The notes under the pieces are model-generated. The model was not told the DNA's origin, made no database searches, and saw nothing but the letters and a program-made list of their open reading frames with translations. Below are positions 1 through 4,970 of a stretch of 9,946 bases of DNA, piece after piece; the stretch's first letter is position 1, and every line of letters begins with the position of its first letter. Origin of the DNA: Collinsella sp. (GTDB taxonomy: Bacteria > Actinomycetota > Coriobacteriia > Coriobacteriales > Coriobacteriaceae); assembly GCA_019414325.1 (NCBI GenBank), contig DXMG01000061.1, positions 1-9,946 of the forward strand, read 5' to 3'. A program made the position numbers and the translations under genes.

Positions 1-77
1 GCGGGCCGTGTTCCGCTATGCGGTTGTCAATTTGCGAAAGAAATTATGCGTCACCAAAAACTCATCCAACATTAATC

Positions 78-105
78 TTGGCTCAAGAATCGCTTAATCT
101 ATAAC
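78..105 (+). promoter_or_regulatory. Putative sigma-70 promoter of the DUF4342/two-component operon
   Basis: A TTGGCT box (78-83; 4 of 6 matches to TTGACA) and a TATAAC box (100-105; 5 of 6 matches to TATAAT) are separated by 16 bases. This is the best -35/-10 pair in the AT-richer stretch before the first gene. It implies a leader of about 110 bases that is GC-rich and holds a small hairpin at 177-193. The call is by eye only. Confidence 0.5.
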
Positions 106-176
106 CTGCACTATAGAGTTCGACCAAGGGCGGGGCGGCGCCGCGCAACGCAGACCGCCGAACGCAACGCTCGCGC

Positions 177-193
177 CCGGGCAAATCGCCCGG
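177..193 (+). other. GC-rich hairpin in the 5' leader of the DUF4342 gene
   Basis: CCGGGC (177-182) can pair with GCCCGG (188-193) around the loop AAATC. No T-run follows, so it does not look like an intrinsic terminator. It lies between the putative promoter and the ribosome binding site AAAGGA (212-217). A role in mRNA stability or translation is possible but unsupported. Confidence 0.35.
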
Positions 194-223
194 CGTCGCG
201 CCCATCGAACGAAAGGACAGGTC

Positions 224-766
224 ATGGACGACCTCGAAAAAGTTGAAACCATCCGCACCAAGTGCAACGTGAGCTACACCGATGCCAAGGCCGCGCTCGA
301 CGCCGCCGACGGCAACGTTTTGGACGCCATCATTTGGCTCGAGTCGCAGGGCAAGACGCAGACCACGTCGGCGCACGCCGCCACCGAGTCCGCGCCAGTC
401 GATGAGCCCTCAGCCGAGATGGTCGCCGCGCAGGCCGCCTACGAGAAGTCGAGCGAAAAGACCGACTTCTCCAAGAAGATGGACAGCGTATGGGAGTACC
501 TCAAAAAGCTCTTCCGCCTGAGCCTGGACACCAAGTTTATCGCCACGCGCCGCGATGCGATCATCCTCAACATCCCCATCCTGATCCCCATCATCGCCCT
601 GTTTGCCTGGGGCGTTACGATTTGGCTGATGCTGATTGGCCTGTTCTTTGGCATGCGCTACCGCATCGACAGCGACGGCGACGTGCCCGGCAGCATCAAC
701 AACCTTATGGATCACGCCGCCGATGCCGCGAACGACATCAAGCAAAATCTGAACGACGACAAGTAA
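224..766 (+). CDS. DUF4342 domain-containing membrane protein (UBA-like N-terminus)
   Basis: This is a 180-residue protein. Residues 1-44 resemble a UBA/TS-N three-helix domain, with the typical pattern VSYTDAKAALDAADGNV...AIIWLE seen in DUF4342 proteins and EF-Ts. Residues 45-95 form a low-complexity Ala/Ser/Glu/Lys linker. The C-terminal DUF4342 part begins near residue 96, with a positively charged segment followed by a hydrophobic stretch (about 113-143) that should enter the membrane, and ends in a polar, acidic tail. The start is set by AAAGGA seven bases upstream. The gene lies 18 bases before the response regulator and very likely shares its mRNA. The family's biochemical role is not established. 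Its linkage to the kinase suggests an accessory or output protein of the envelope response, which is inference. Family assignment is confident; function is unknown. Confidence 0.88.
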   Translation: MDDLEKVETIRTKCNVSYTDAKAALDAADGNVLDAIIWLESQGKTQTTSAHAATESAPVDEPSAEMVAAQAAYEKSSEKTDFSKKMDSVWEYLKKLFRLSLDTKFIATRRDAIILNIPILIPIIALFAWGVTIWLMLIGLFFGMRYRIDSDGDVPGSINNLMDHAADAANDIKQNLNDDK

Positions 767-784
767 TCGCAGACGGGGGCACGC

Positions 785-1564
785 ATGGCACGGATCCTGA
801 TCGTAGAGGACGAGGAGAAAATCGCCCGCTTTGTGACGCTCGAGCTGGAGCACGAGGGCTACCAGGTGGAACACGCCGCCGATGGCCGCACCGCCGTGGA
901 CCTGGCGCTGGAGCGCAACTACGATCTTATTCTGCTCGATGTGTTGTTGCCGCAGCTCAACGGCATGGAGGTCCTGCGGCGCGTCCGCAAGCACAAGGAT
1001 GTGCCGGTGATAATGGTCACCGCGCGCGATGCCGTGATGGACAAGGTGGCCGGGCTCGATGCCGGCGCCGACGATTACCTGACCAAGCCGTTTGCGATTG
1101 AGGAGCTGTTCGCACGGATCCGCGTGGCGTTGAAGCGCTCGGAGGCCGTGCGGGCGGCTTCGGGCGTTGGCGGCATCGGGACGGGCGCGGCAGGCGGCAC
1201 GGGTGTCGGCGCCACTGCGATGCCCCCGGTCAGTGACTCGACCCAGGTTTCCGCCTCGCTCTCCCCCGCCACGCTCGCCGTGGGCTCGGTTGCGCTCGAC
1301 CCCGACCGCCGCGAAGTCACGGTCGGCGGCTCGCCCATTGCGCTCACGGCCCGCGAGTTCGATGTCCTCGCCCTGCTTATGGCGCATGCCGAGACCGTGC
1401 TCACGCGCGAACGCATCGCGCACGAAGCGCTGGGCTACGAATACATGGGCGACACCAACAACGTCGACGTGCACATCGCGCATCTACGCGCCAAGATCGA
1501 GGACGCCGGCGGCGTCCGCATCATCCAGACCGTGCGCGGGGTGGGCTATGTCTGCCGCGCGTAA
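785..1564 (+). CDS. OmpR/PhoB-family response regulator
   Basis: This 259-residue DNA-binding response regulator is presumably phosphorylated by the kinase encoded next to it. The receiver domain (1-118) shows the acidic pocket E8/D9, phospho-acceptor D52 in ILLDVLLP, T79 in VTAR and K101 in TKPF, a complete set for phosphotransfer. The winged-helix output domain (about 165-259) shows LTAREFDVLALL, NNVDVHIAHLRAKI and the terminal TVRGVGYV signature. The two domains are joined by about 45 residues rich in Gly, Ala, Ser and Thr (120-164), longer than the short linker usual in this family. GGGGG just before the ATG acts as ribosome binding site. The last 17 bases overlap the start of the kinase gene, implying translational coupling. 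The DNA target and signal cannot be read from the sequence. Confidence 0.95.
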   Translation: MARILIVEDEEKIARFVTLELEHEGYQVEHAADGRTAVDLALERNYDLILLDVLLPQLNGMEVLRRVRKHKDVPVIMVTARDAVMDKVAGLDAGADDYLTKPFAIEELFARIRVALKRSEAVRAASGVGGIGTGAAGGTGVGATAMPPVSDSTQVSASLSPATLAVGSVALDPDRREVTVGGSPIALTAREFDVLALLMAHAETVLTRERIAHEALGYEYMGDTNNVDVHIAHLRAKIEDAGGVRIIQTVRGVGYVCRA

Positions 1565-2843
1565 CGCCGAGGCCAAGCGCGTCACCTCCATCGCCCGCGC
1601 CATCAACTGGAGCTATATGTGGCGCCGCCTGATGAGCTACGTTTGGCTCGACCTGCTGCTAGTAGTGATTGTGGCGGCGATCCTTGTCTATGGATACAAC
1701 CAGACGCTGCCCAACGGCGCGTTTACCGCAGGATGGATCCCCAGCGCCACCGTTCGCGGCATGACGCTGACGCCCGCGCGCGGCTGGGACCTGACAACAC
1801 TCACCTATACCGTCGAGCTTGCGCGTACCACCAAGACTTTCCCCCTCGCGCAGGACCTCGTCACGCTATGGCCTCTCTACCTTGTCGTTGTGGGTTGGCA
1901 GGTCATCAGCGTGCTCAACATGCTCGGCGGCGCCCGCCGCGTGCGCCGCACCATGGCGCCGCTCAACGATCTGGCCCTGCGCGTGGACGAACTCGGCCGC
2001 ATGCAACTCGCCGGCGGCAAAATGGAAACACTGGAGCAGGCCATCGAGCGCGCAAGCGTCGACTCGCCGAGCGTCACCACCGGCGACGCCGACCTGGCAA
2101 GCATCGAGGTCGCACTCAACCGCCTGCTGCGCCAGATGCAAGAGGCCAAACTGCAGCAGATGCGCTTTGTCAACGACGCGAGCCACGAGCTGCGCACGCC
2201 CATCGCGGTGATTCAGGGCTACGTGAACATGCTCGACCGCTGGGGTAAGGACGACCCGGACGTGCTGGCGGAATCCATCGCGTCCCTTAAAGCCGAAAGC
2301 GAGCACATGCAAGAGCTTGTGGAGCAGCTGCTGTTTTTGGCACGCGGCGATGCCGGGCGCACGGTCCTGCGGCGCGCGCATACCAACTTGGCTGCACTGG
2401 TCAGCGAGGTATGCGAAGAATCGCAGATGATCGATACCGAGCACACGTATCGGCTGGCTTCTGACGCTGCGCTTGCCAGCGACCCGCGCTGCGACGCGCC
2501 CGTCGACGTGGCGCTCGTGAAGCAGGCTCTGCGCGTGATCGTGCAAAACGCCGCCAAGTACTCGGATGTGGGAACGACCGTCACATTTGGCATAACGCCA
2601 GATGCGGGCGCGGGCACGATCGACATAAGTGTTGAGGACGAGGGCATCGGCATGAACCAGGAATCCGCAGCTCACGCGTTCGAGCGGTTCTACCGTGCCG
2701 ACAACGCGCGCGATGCCGGCGCACAGGGTTCGGGTCTGGGGCTTGCGATCGCCAAGTGGATCGTCGACAGCCACGGCGGCGTCATCGGTGTGACCTCGGT
2801 CGAAGGGGTCGGCAGCCGCTTTACGATTCGCCTGCCACGATAG
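1548..2843 (+). CDS. Membrane sensor histidine kinase
   Basis: This 431-residue HisKA-type kinase is the partner of the regulator upstream. Two membrane segments (about 32-50 and 104-125) enclose a short extracytoplasmic loop of about 54 residues, too small for a large ligand-binding fold. A HAMP-like linker follows. The dimerisation helix carries phospho-acceptor H213 in NDASHELRTP. The ATPase domain has the N box with N334 (VQNAAKYS), the G1 box D364-E-G-I-G, the F box FERFYRAD and the G2 box GSGLGLAIAKWIV, so it should be active. The reading frame stays open far upstream, but the ATG at 1548 overlaps the regulator's end by 17 bases and has GGGGTGGG just before it. M24 (1617) is an alternative start. 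The small sensor region suggests detection of a membrane or envelope condition, or contact with the DUF4342 protein (inference). Confidence 0.93.
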   Translation: MSAARNAEAKRVTSIARAINWSYMWRRLMSYVWLDLLLVVIVAAILVYGYNQTLPNGAFTAGWIPSATVRGMTLTPARGWDLTTLTYTVELARTTKTFPLAQDLVTLWPLYLVVVGWQVISVLNMLGGARRVRRTMAPLNDLALRVDELGRMQLAGGKMETLEQAIERASVDSPSVTTGDADLASIEVALNRLLRQMQEAKLQQMRFVNDASHELRTPIAVIQGYVNMLDRWGKDDPDVLAESIASLKAESEHMQELVEQLLFLARGDAGRTVLRRAHTNLAALVSEVCEESQMIDTEHTYRLASDAALASDPRCDAPVDVALVKQALRVIVQNAAKYSDVGTTVTFGITPDAGAGTIDISVEDEGIGMNQESAAHAFERFYRADNARDAGAQGSGLGLAIAKWIVDSHGGVIGVTSVEGVGSRFTIRLPR

Positions 2844-2862
2844 GAAGCCCCTCGGCATAAAT

Positions 2863-2896
2863 AAAGGGATAAGGCCACGCGGCCCTATCCCTTTTT
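2863..2896. terminator. Intrinsic terminator shared by convergent operons
   Basis: AAAGGGATAAGGCC (2863-2876) pairs with GGCCCTATCCCTTT (2881-2894) around loop ACGC, with one A/C mismatch. On the plus strand it ends in TTTTT. Read on the minus strand it is followed by an AT-rich tail (TTTATTTAT). It lies between the histidine kinase stop and the VOC gene stop, so it can end transcription from both sides. Confidence 0.9.
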
Positions 2897-2918
2897 GCTA
2901 GCTATGGCAGCTTGTGCG

Positions 2919-3293
2919 CTACTCGCGGCACAGGTGCACGGCGAAGCCGGCGAACTCGCGCTTAAAGTACACGAGCTTGGTGCCACCGTCGGGCAGCAGC
3001 ACACGCGACTCCTCATTGACCTCGAGTCCGCGCTCGGCAAACCACTTCTCGGCCGCATCGATGTCGTTGACGGCAAAGCCGATGTGGCCCTTGGTGCCAC
3101 GACCATTCTGCTTCATGACCTCGACCAGCGAATCGTTAAAGTACGAAACCGGGGTCTCGATAACGGGCAGACCCATCATCGTCGAGAACAGCTCCGCGAT
3201 CTCCAAGGCGTCTGCCGGGCTGGCGGCGTTAATGCCCACATGGGCAACGCGCATACCAAAGAGCTCGACCGGATTGGCGTTCTGCTCACTCAT
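2919..3293 (-). CDS. VOC-family (glyoxalase-fold) protein
   Basis: This 124-residue protein has a single vicinal-oxygen-chelate module pair. The first half has MRVAHVGINA...IAELFSTMMGLP. The second has KGHIGFAVNDIDAAEKWFAERG, and it ends GFAVHL. Candidate metal ligands are H18, E58, H70 and H120, placed as in metal-dependent glyoxalase/epimerase folds. The sequence also resembles, from memory, the C-terminal VOC extension on some keto-deoxy-phosphogluconate aldolases of gut bacteria, so a role in sugar-acid metabolism is more plausible than methylglyoxal detoxification (inference). It starts 11 bases after the PTS IIB stop with only a weak ribosome site (AGGCG), so it is probably translated from the same message. 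Fold confidence is high; the substrate is unknown. Confidence 0.85.
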   Translation of the reverse strand: MSEQNANPVELFGMRVAHVGINAASPADALEIAELFSTMMGLPVIETPVSYFNDSLVEVMKQNGRGTKGHIGFAVNDIDAAEKWFAERGLEVNEESRVLLPDGGTKLVYFKREFAGFAVHLCRE

Positions 3294-3304
3294 GCAGTCA
3301 GCGC

Positions 3305-3592
3305 CTACTGAGCCATGACGTCAAGAACGGCCTTCTCGGCAGCGACGCGGTTCATGCCGGTCATGAAGGGCACGCCGCTCACGTACGGGCAGGTAAGGCC
3401 CTCGGGGGCAACGGTGGTGGCGATCAGCAGGTCGGCGCCCTCGTCGCAAACGTCCTTGGCCTCGGAGATGGCGCACTGCACGATCTCGTACTTGTCGGCG
3501 TAACCGTTGGCGTCGAGCATGGTGGCGACCTTCTGGGCAACGAGCGTGGAAGTAGCAGCGCCAGCGCCGCAAGCCAAAACGATCTTCTTCAT
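3305..3592 (-). CDS. PTS sugar transporter subunit IIB, galactitol (GatB)-like
   Basis: This 95-residue phosphocarrier is of the PTS IIB lactose/galactitol fold. The N-terminus MKKIVLACGAGAATSTLV carries the phosphorylated cysteine C8 in the P-loop CGAGAATST, close to the family pattern CGTGxATST. The rest (ISEAKDV, ADLLIATT, YVSGVPFMTGMN) matches GatB-type subunits, and the length is normal. It would pass phosphate from a IIA protein to a sugar entering through a IIC permease. Neither is encoded within this window, so it is an orphan subunit or its partners lie elsewhere. The ribosome site AAGGGAG lies nine bases before the ATG. It is transcribed first, followed by the VOC gene. The sugar cannot be named from sequence alone. 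Confidence 0.92.
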   Translation of the reverse strand: MKKIVLACGAGAATSTLVAQKVATMLDANGYADKYEIVQCAISEAKDVCDEGADLLIATTVAPEGLTCPYVSGVPFMTGMNRVAAEKAVLDVMAQ

Positions 3593-3694
3593 AGGTAATG
3601 TCTCCCTTCATGGTTTACTTTAGGTAAGTGTACCGCAGCGAGCGATGGCACTCGGCCTCGATGAGCTTTTATGCCAGTTTGCTTGCGCGCTGCG

Positions 3695-3700
3695 TATAAT
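3695..3700 (+). promoter_or_regulatory. -10 box (TATAAT) of the 207-residue hypothetical gene
   Basis: There is a perfect TATAAT about 55 bases before the ATG. No good -35 hexamer lies 16-18 bases upstream, so the promoter may rely on an activator. A short hairpin (CGCTC 3724-3728 with GAGCG 3736-3740) lies in the leader, just before the ribosome site AAGGA. No convincing promoter was found for the divergent PTS gene in the same 163-base gap. Confidence 0.5.
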
Positions 3701-3755
3701 ACATCTAGTACATGTTGTCATACCGCTCGCTTTATGAGCGACTAAGGACCCCAAT

Positions 3756-4379
3756 ATGCCCGATTCCCGCACCCTCTGGACCGCCGTCGTCATTATTTGC
3801 ATCGCCGTGTCGGTATTCTTTAGCGTCAAAAAACGCACCACGTTTAAGCGCCTGCAGCAGCTTATGGCTGCGAAGCAGTGGGACGAGTTCGATCGTTTGC
3901 TCGACGGCAAACTCACCAGCATGCTGTACCCGCGCTACAACCGCGACTACCTGCGCCTGAACTCCTATCTGCTGCGCGAGGACCACGAGCGCGCCAGCGA
4001 GATGTTCGACCTGCTGCTGGGACTCAACCTGCCCAAGATGCAGCGCGTCGACCTGGTCATTAAGGCCTTTAACTACTACGTTGGCCAGGAGGACCGCAAA
4101 AAGTCCAAGGAGCTCCTGCACGAGATCAAGGGCTTTGAGGGCGGTCAGGCCGAGGCAGTCGCGCACGAGTGCCAGCTGATGTACGACACGATGATCCTCA
4201 AGCGCCACAACGACATTCCCGAGCTGGAGCGCATGCTCGAGGAGGCCGGCGACGATAAGGTTAAGAGTTGCCGCTTGGAGTACCTGTTGGCCCTGCAGTA
4301 CAAGAACAAGGGCGACGAGGCCAAGTTTGCCGAGTACTTGGAAAAGTCGGGCCGGCACTCGATGGCTGTCAACGCGTAG
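3756..4379 (+). CDS. Membrane-anchored helical-repeat (TPR-like) protein, function unknown
   Basis: I do not recognise this 207-residue protein as a named family. An N-terminal hydrophobic segment (about 8-23) followed by KKR suggests a single anchor with the rest in the cytoplasm. Residues 28-200 are almost wholly helical, with repeated pairs of amphipathic helices (for example QQLMAAKQWDEFDRLL, LNSYLLREDHERASEMFDLLL, LEYLLALQYKNKGDEAKFAEYL). Their small/large residue spacing is that of tetratricopeptide-like repeats, which usually mediate protein contacts. AAGGA seven bases before the ATG supports the start. The gene seems to be transcribed alone: a divergent promoter region lies before it and a tRNA with its own promoter follows. 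Base composition matches the core genes. A scaffold or chaperone-like role is speculation. Confidence 0.8.
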   Translation: MPDSRTLWTAVVIICIAVSVFFSVKKRTTFKRLQQLMAAKQWDEFDRLLDGKLTSMLYPRYNRDYLRLNSYLLREDHERASEMFDLLLGLNLPKMQRVDLVIKAFNYYVGQEDRKKSKELLHEIKGFEGGQAEAVAHECQLMYDTMILKRHNDIPELERMLEEAGDDKVKSCRLEYLLALQYKNKGDEAKFAEYLEKSGRHSMAVNA

Positions 4380-4393
4380 CGAACGGCTTGTGC

Positions 4394-4399
4394 TAGACT
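4394..4399 (+). promoter_or_regulatory. Putative extended -10 of tRNA-Leu
   Basis: TAGACT is preceded by TGC, giving an extended -10 pattern (TGn), and sits 11 bases before the mature 5' end of the tRNA. That would put the transcription start about five bases upstream of the tRNA. No clear -35 box is visible. It lies just after the stop codon of the preceding gene. Confidence 0.4.
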
Positions 4400-4410
4400 T
4401 CTAGTTTCAC

Positions 4411-4495
4411 GGGGGCGTGGCGGAATTGGCATACGCAGGAGACTTAAAATCTCTCGCCGCAAGGATTGTGGGTTCGAGTCCCACCGCCCCTACCA
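4411..4495 (+). tRNA. tRNA-Leu (anticodon TAA)
   Basis: A complete class II tRNA. The acceptor stem GGGGGCG pairs with CGCCCCT (one G-U at the end), followed by discriminator A and an encoded CCA (4493-4495). The anticodon loop CTTAAAA has anticodon TAA at 4445-4447, reading the leucine codon UUA. The variable region of 13 bases is long, as expected for leucine tRNAs. The T-arm is GTGGG-TTCGAGT-CCCAC. An intrinsic terminator starts 12 bases later. UUA is a rare codon in such a GC-rich genome. Its 3' end is duplicated at 4675-4692. Confidence 0.96.
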
Positions 4496-4554
4496 TGTGA
4501 TTGCTTACGAGCCCGTGTCCCGTTGGGATGCGGGCTCGTTTCTTTTGGACGCCG
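4478..4554 (+). repeat. Direct repeat copy A: tRNA-Leu 3' end plus terminator
   Basis: This segment recurs at 4675-4750. The first 18 bases (GTCCCACCGCCCCTACCA), which are the tRNA 3' end including CCA, are identical. The next 10-11 bases differ. The terminator outer stem is identical again, its loop differs, and the trailing GGAYGCCG is shared. The pattern fits an old segmental duplication or an integration event at the tRNA 3' end, followed by drift outside the stems. Confidence 0.85.
4507..4546 (+). terminator. Terminator of tRNA-Leu
   Basis: ACGAGCCCG (4507-4515) pairs perfectly with CGGGCTCGT (4531-4539), with an inner TCCC/GGGA stem, followed by TTTCTTTT. It ends the tRNA transcript. 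A second, slightly diverged copy is at 4703-4740. Confidence 0.9.
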
Positions 4555-4682
4555 GTGGGACTCGAACCCGCGAGGGGGCGAGCGTTAAGCAAACGCGGAG
4601 CGTTTGTAGCGAGCCGGCGAGGGCGCCGGCAGGCGACCGAGGCCGGTGCGTATTTGCTGCGCAAATTCGCAGACGTCCCACC
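4554..4682. repeat. Structured 129-base element with terminal inverted repeats from the tRNA T-arm
   Basis: The element begins GGTGGGAC (4554-4561) and ends GTCCCACC (4675-4682), an 8-base perfect inverted repeat. Its left part, GGTGGGACTCGAACCC, is the exact reverse complement of the tRNA-Leu T-arm. Inside are three hairpins: CAAACGC/GCGTTTG (4590-4606), GCCGGCG/CGCCGGC (4613-4630), and TGCG-ATTTGC/GCAAAT-CGCA with a T/T mismatch (4647-4671). There is no coding potential worth noting. It could be a small non-autonomous mobile element, a decayed tRNA or a structured RNA. The structure is visible; its nature is inference. Confidence 0.6.
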
Positions 4683-4750
4683 GCCCCTACCACGCATTGT
4701 TTACGAGCCCGTGTCCCCCGGAGACGCGGGCTCGTTTCTTGTGGATGCCG
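4675..4750 (+). repeat. Direct repeat copy B: tRNA-Leu 3' end plus second terminator
   Basis: Second copy of 4478-4554. It holds the 18-base tRNA 3' end without the rest of a tRNA, then a terminator hairpin ACGAGCCCG (4703-4711) / CGGGCTCGT (4727-4735) with TTTCTT after it. The inner loop is changed (GTC...GAC instead of TCCC...GGGA). Whether any transcript uses it is unknown. It could be a back-up terminator for read-through from the tRNA. Confidence 0.8.
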
Positions 4751-4762
4751 ACACGGATGATA

Positions 4763-4829
4763 AGTTGCGGTGGAATAGTTCCTGTTTTGACTGGTTACCA
4801 GCTCATTTAAGAACTTTTTCACCGCAACT
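4763..4829. repeat. 67-base hairpin element, left copy
   Basis: AGTTGCGGTGGAA pairs with TTTCACCGCAACT (13 pairs, one G-U). After a T/T mismatch the stem continues with AGTTC/GAACT (4777-4781 with 4811-4815). A small CTGG/CCAG hairpin sits at the tip. The same length and outer stem recur at 6346-6412 on the other side of the ATPase gene. No T-run follows, so it is not a standard terminator. Confidence 0.8.
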
Positions 4830-4843
4830 CAGATTGGCACTCC

Positions 4844-4926
4844 CACATTTTTCGATGGAAAAACGTGGTTGTCTCGCACATTTTCCGATGGAAAAACGTG
4901 GTTGTCTCGCACATTTTCCGGTGGAA
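4844..4926. repeat. Tandem 33-base dyad repeats upstream of the ATPase gene
   Basis: There are two full units (4844-4876, 4877-4909; one base different) and a partial third from 4910. Each unit contains a dyad of the form CACATTTTYC-gat-GGAAAAACGTG, with one mismatch in the arms. The 33-base period is about three helical turns, so the dyads lie on one face of the DNA. The third unit reaches the place where a -35 box would be for the TATACT at 4942. This arrangement looks like operator sites for a repressor or activator; only two and a half copies and no spacers make CRISPR unlikely. Confidence 0.75.
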
Positions 4927-4941
4927 ACGCCCAAATGGTCT

Positions 4942-4947
4942 TATACT
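4942..4947 (+). promoter_or_regulatory. Putative -10 box (TATACT) of the ATPase gene
   Basis: TATACT has 5 of 6 matches to TATAAT and lies 23 bases before the chosen ATG, giving a very short leader that still holds GGGAGG. No good -35 box is present 17 bases upstream, where the third dyad repeat ends (CGGTGG). Control through the repeats is therefore plausible. Confidence 0.5.
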
Positions 4948-4970
4948 AGCCGAGAGGGTTGGGAGGCAAT

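Noticed and set aside
410..1483. Long minus-strand open frame of 357 codons
   Set aside because: It is antisense to the DUF4342 and response regulator genes, has no recognisable domain, and is rich in His/Arg/Ala as expected for a shadow frame.
1167..1547. Upstream extension of the histidine kinase
   Set aside because: This part overlaps the response regulator in another frame and translates to an Arg/Ser/Pro-rich shadow; the kinase begins at 1548.
4574..4692. Possible second tRNA-Leu (GGGGGCG ... CGCCCCTACCA)
   Set aside because: Acceptor halves and CCA are present, but there is no TTCGA T-loop, no anticodon arm and no D-arm. At most it is a remnant; reported as a repeat instead.
4844..4926. 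Short CRISPR-like array
   Set aside because: The units are directly adjacent with no spacers, there are only two and a half, and no cas genes are nearby.
4959..4970. TTG start for the ATPase
   Set aside because: It overlaps the GGGAGG that serves the ATG at 4971 and adds only four residues outside the conserved fold.
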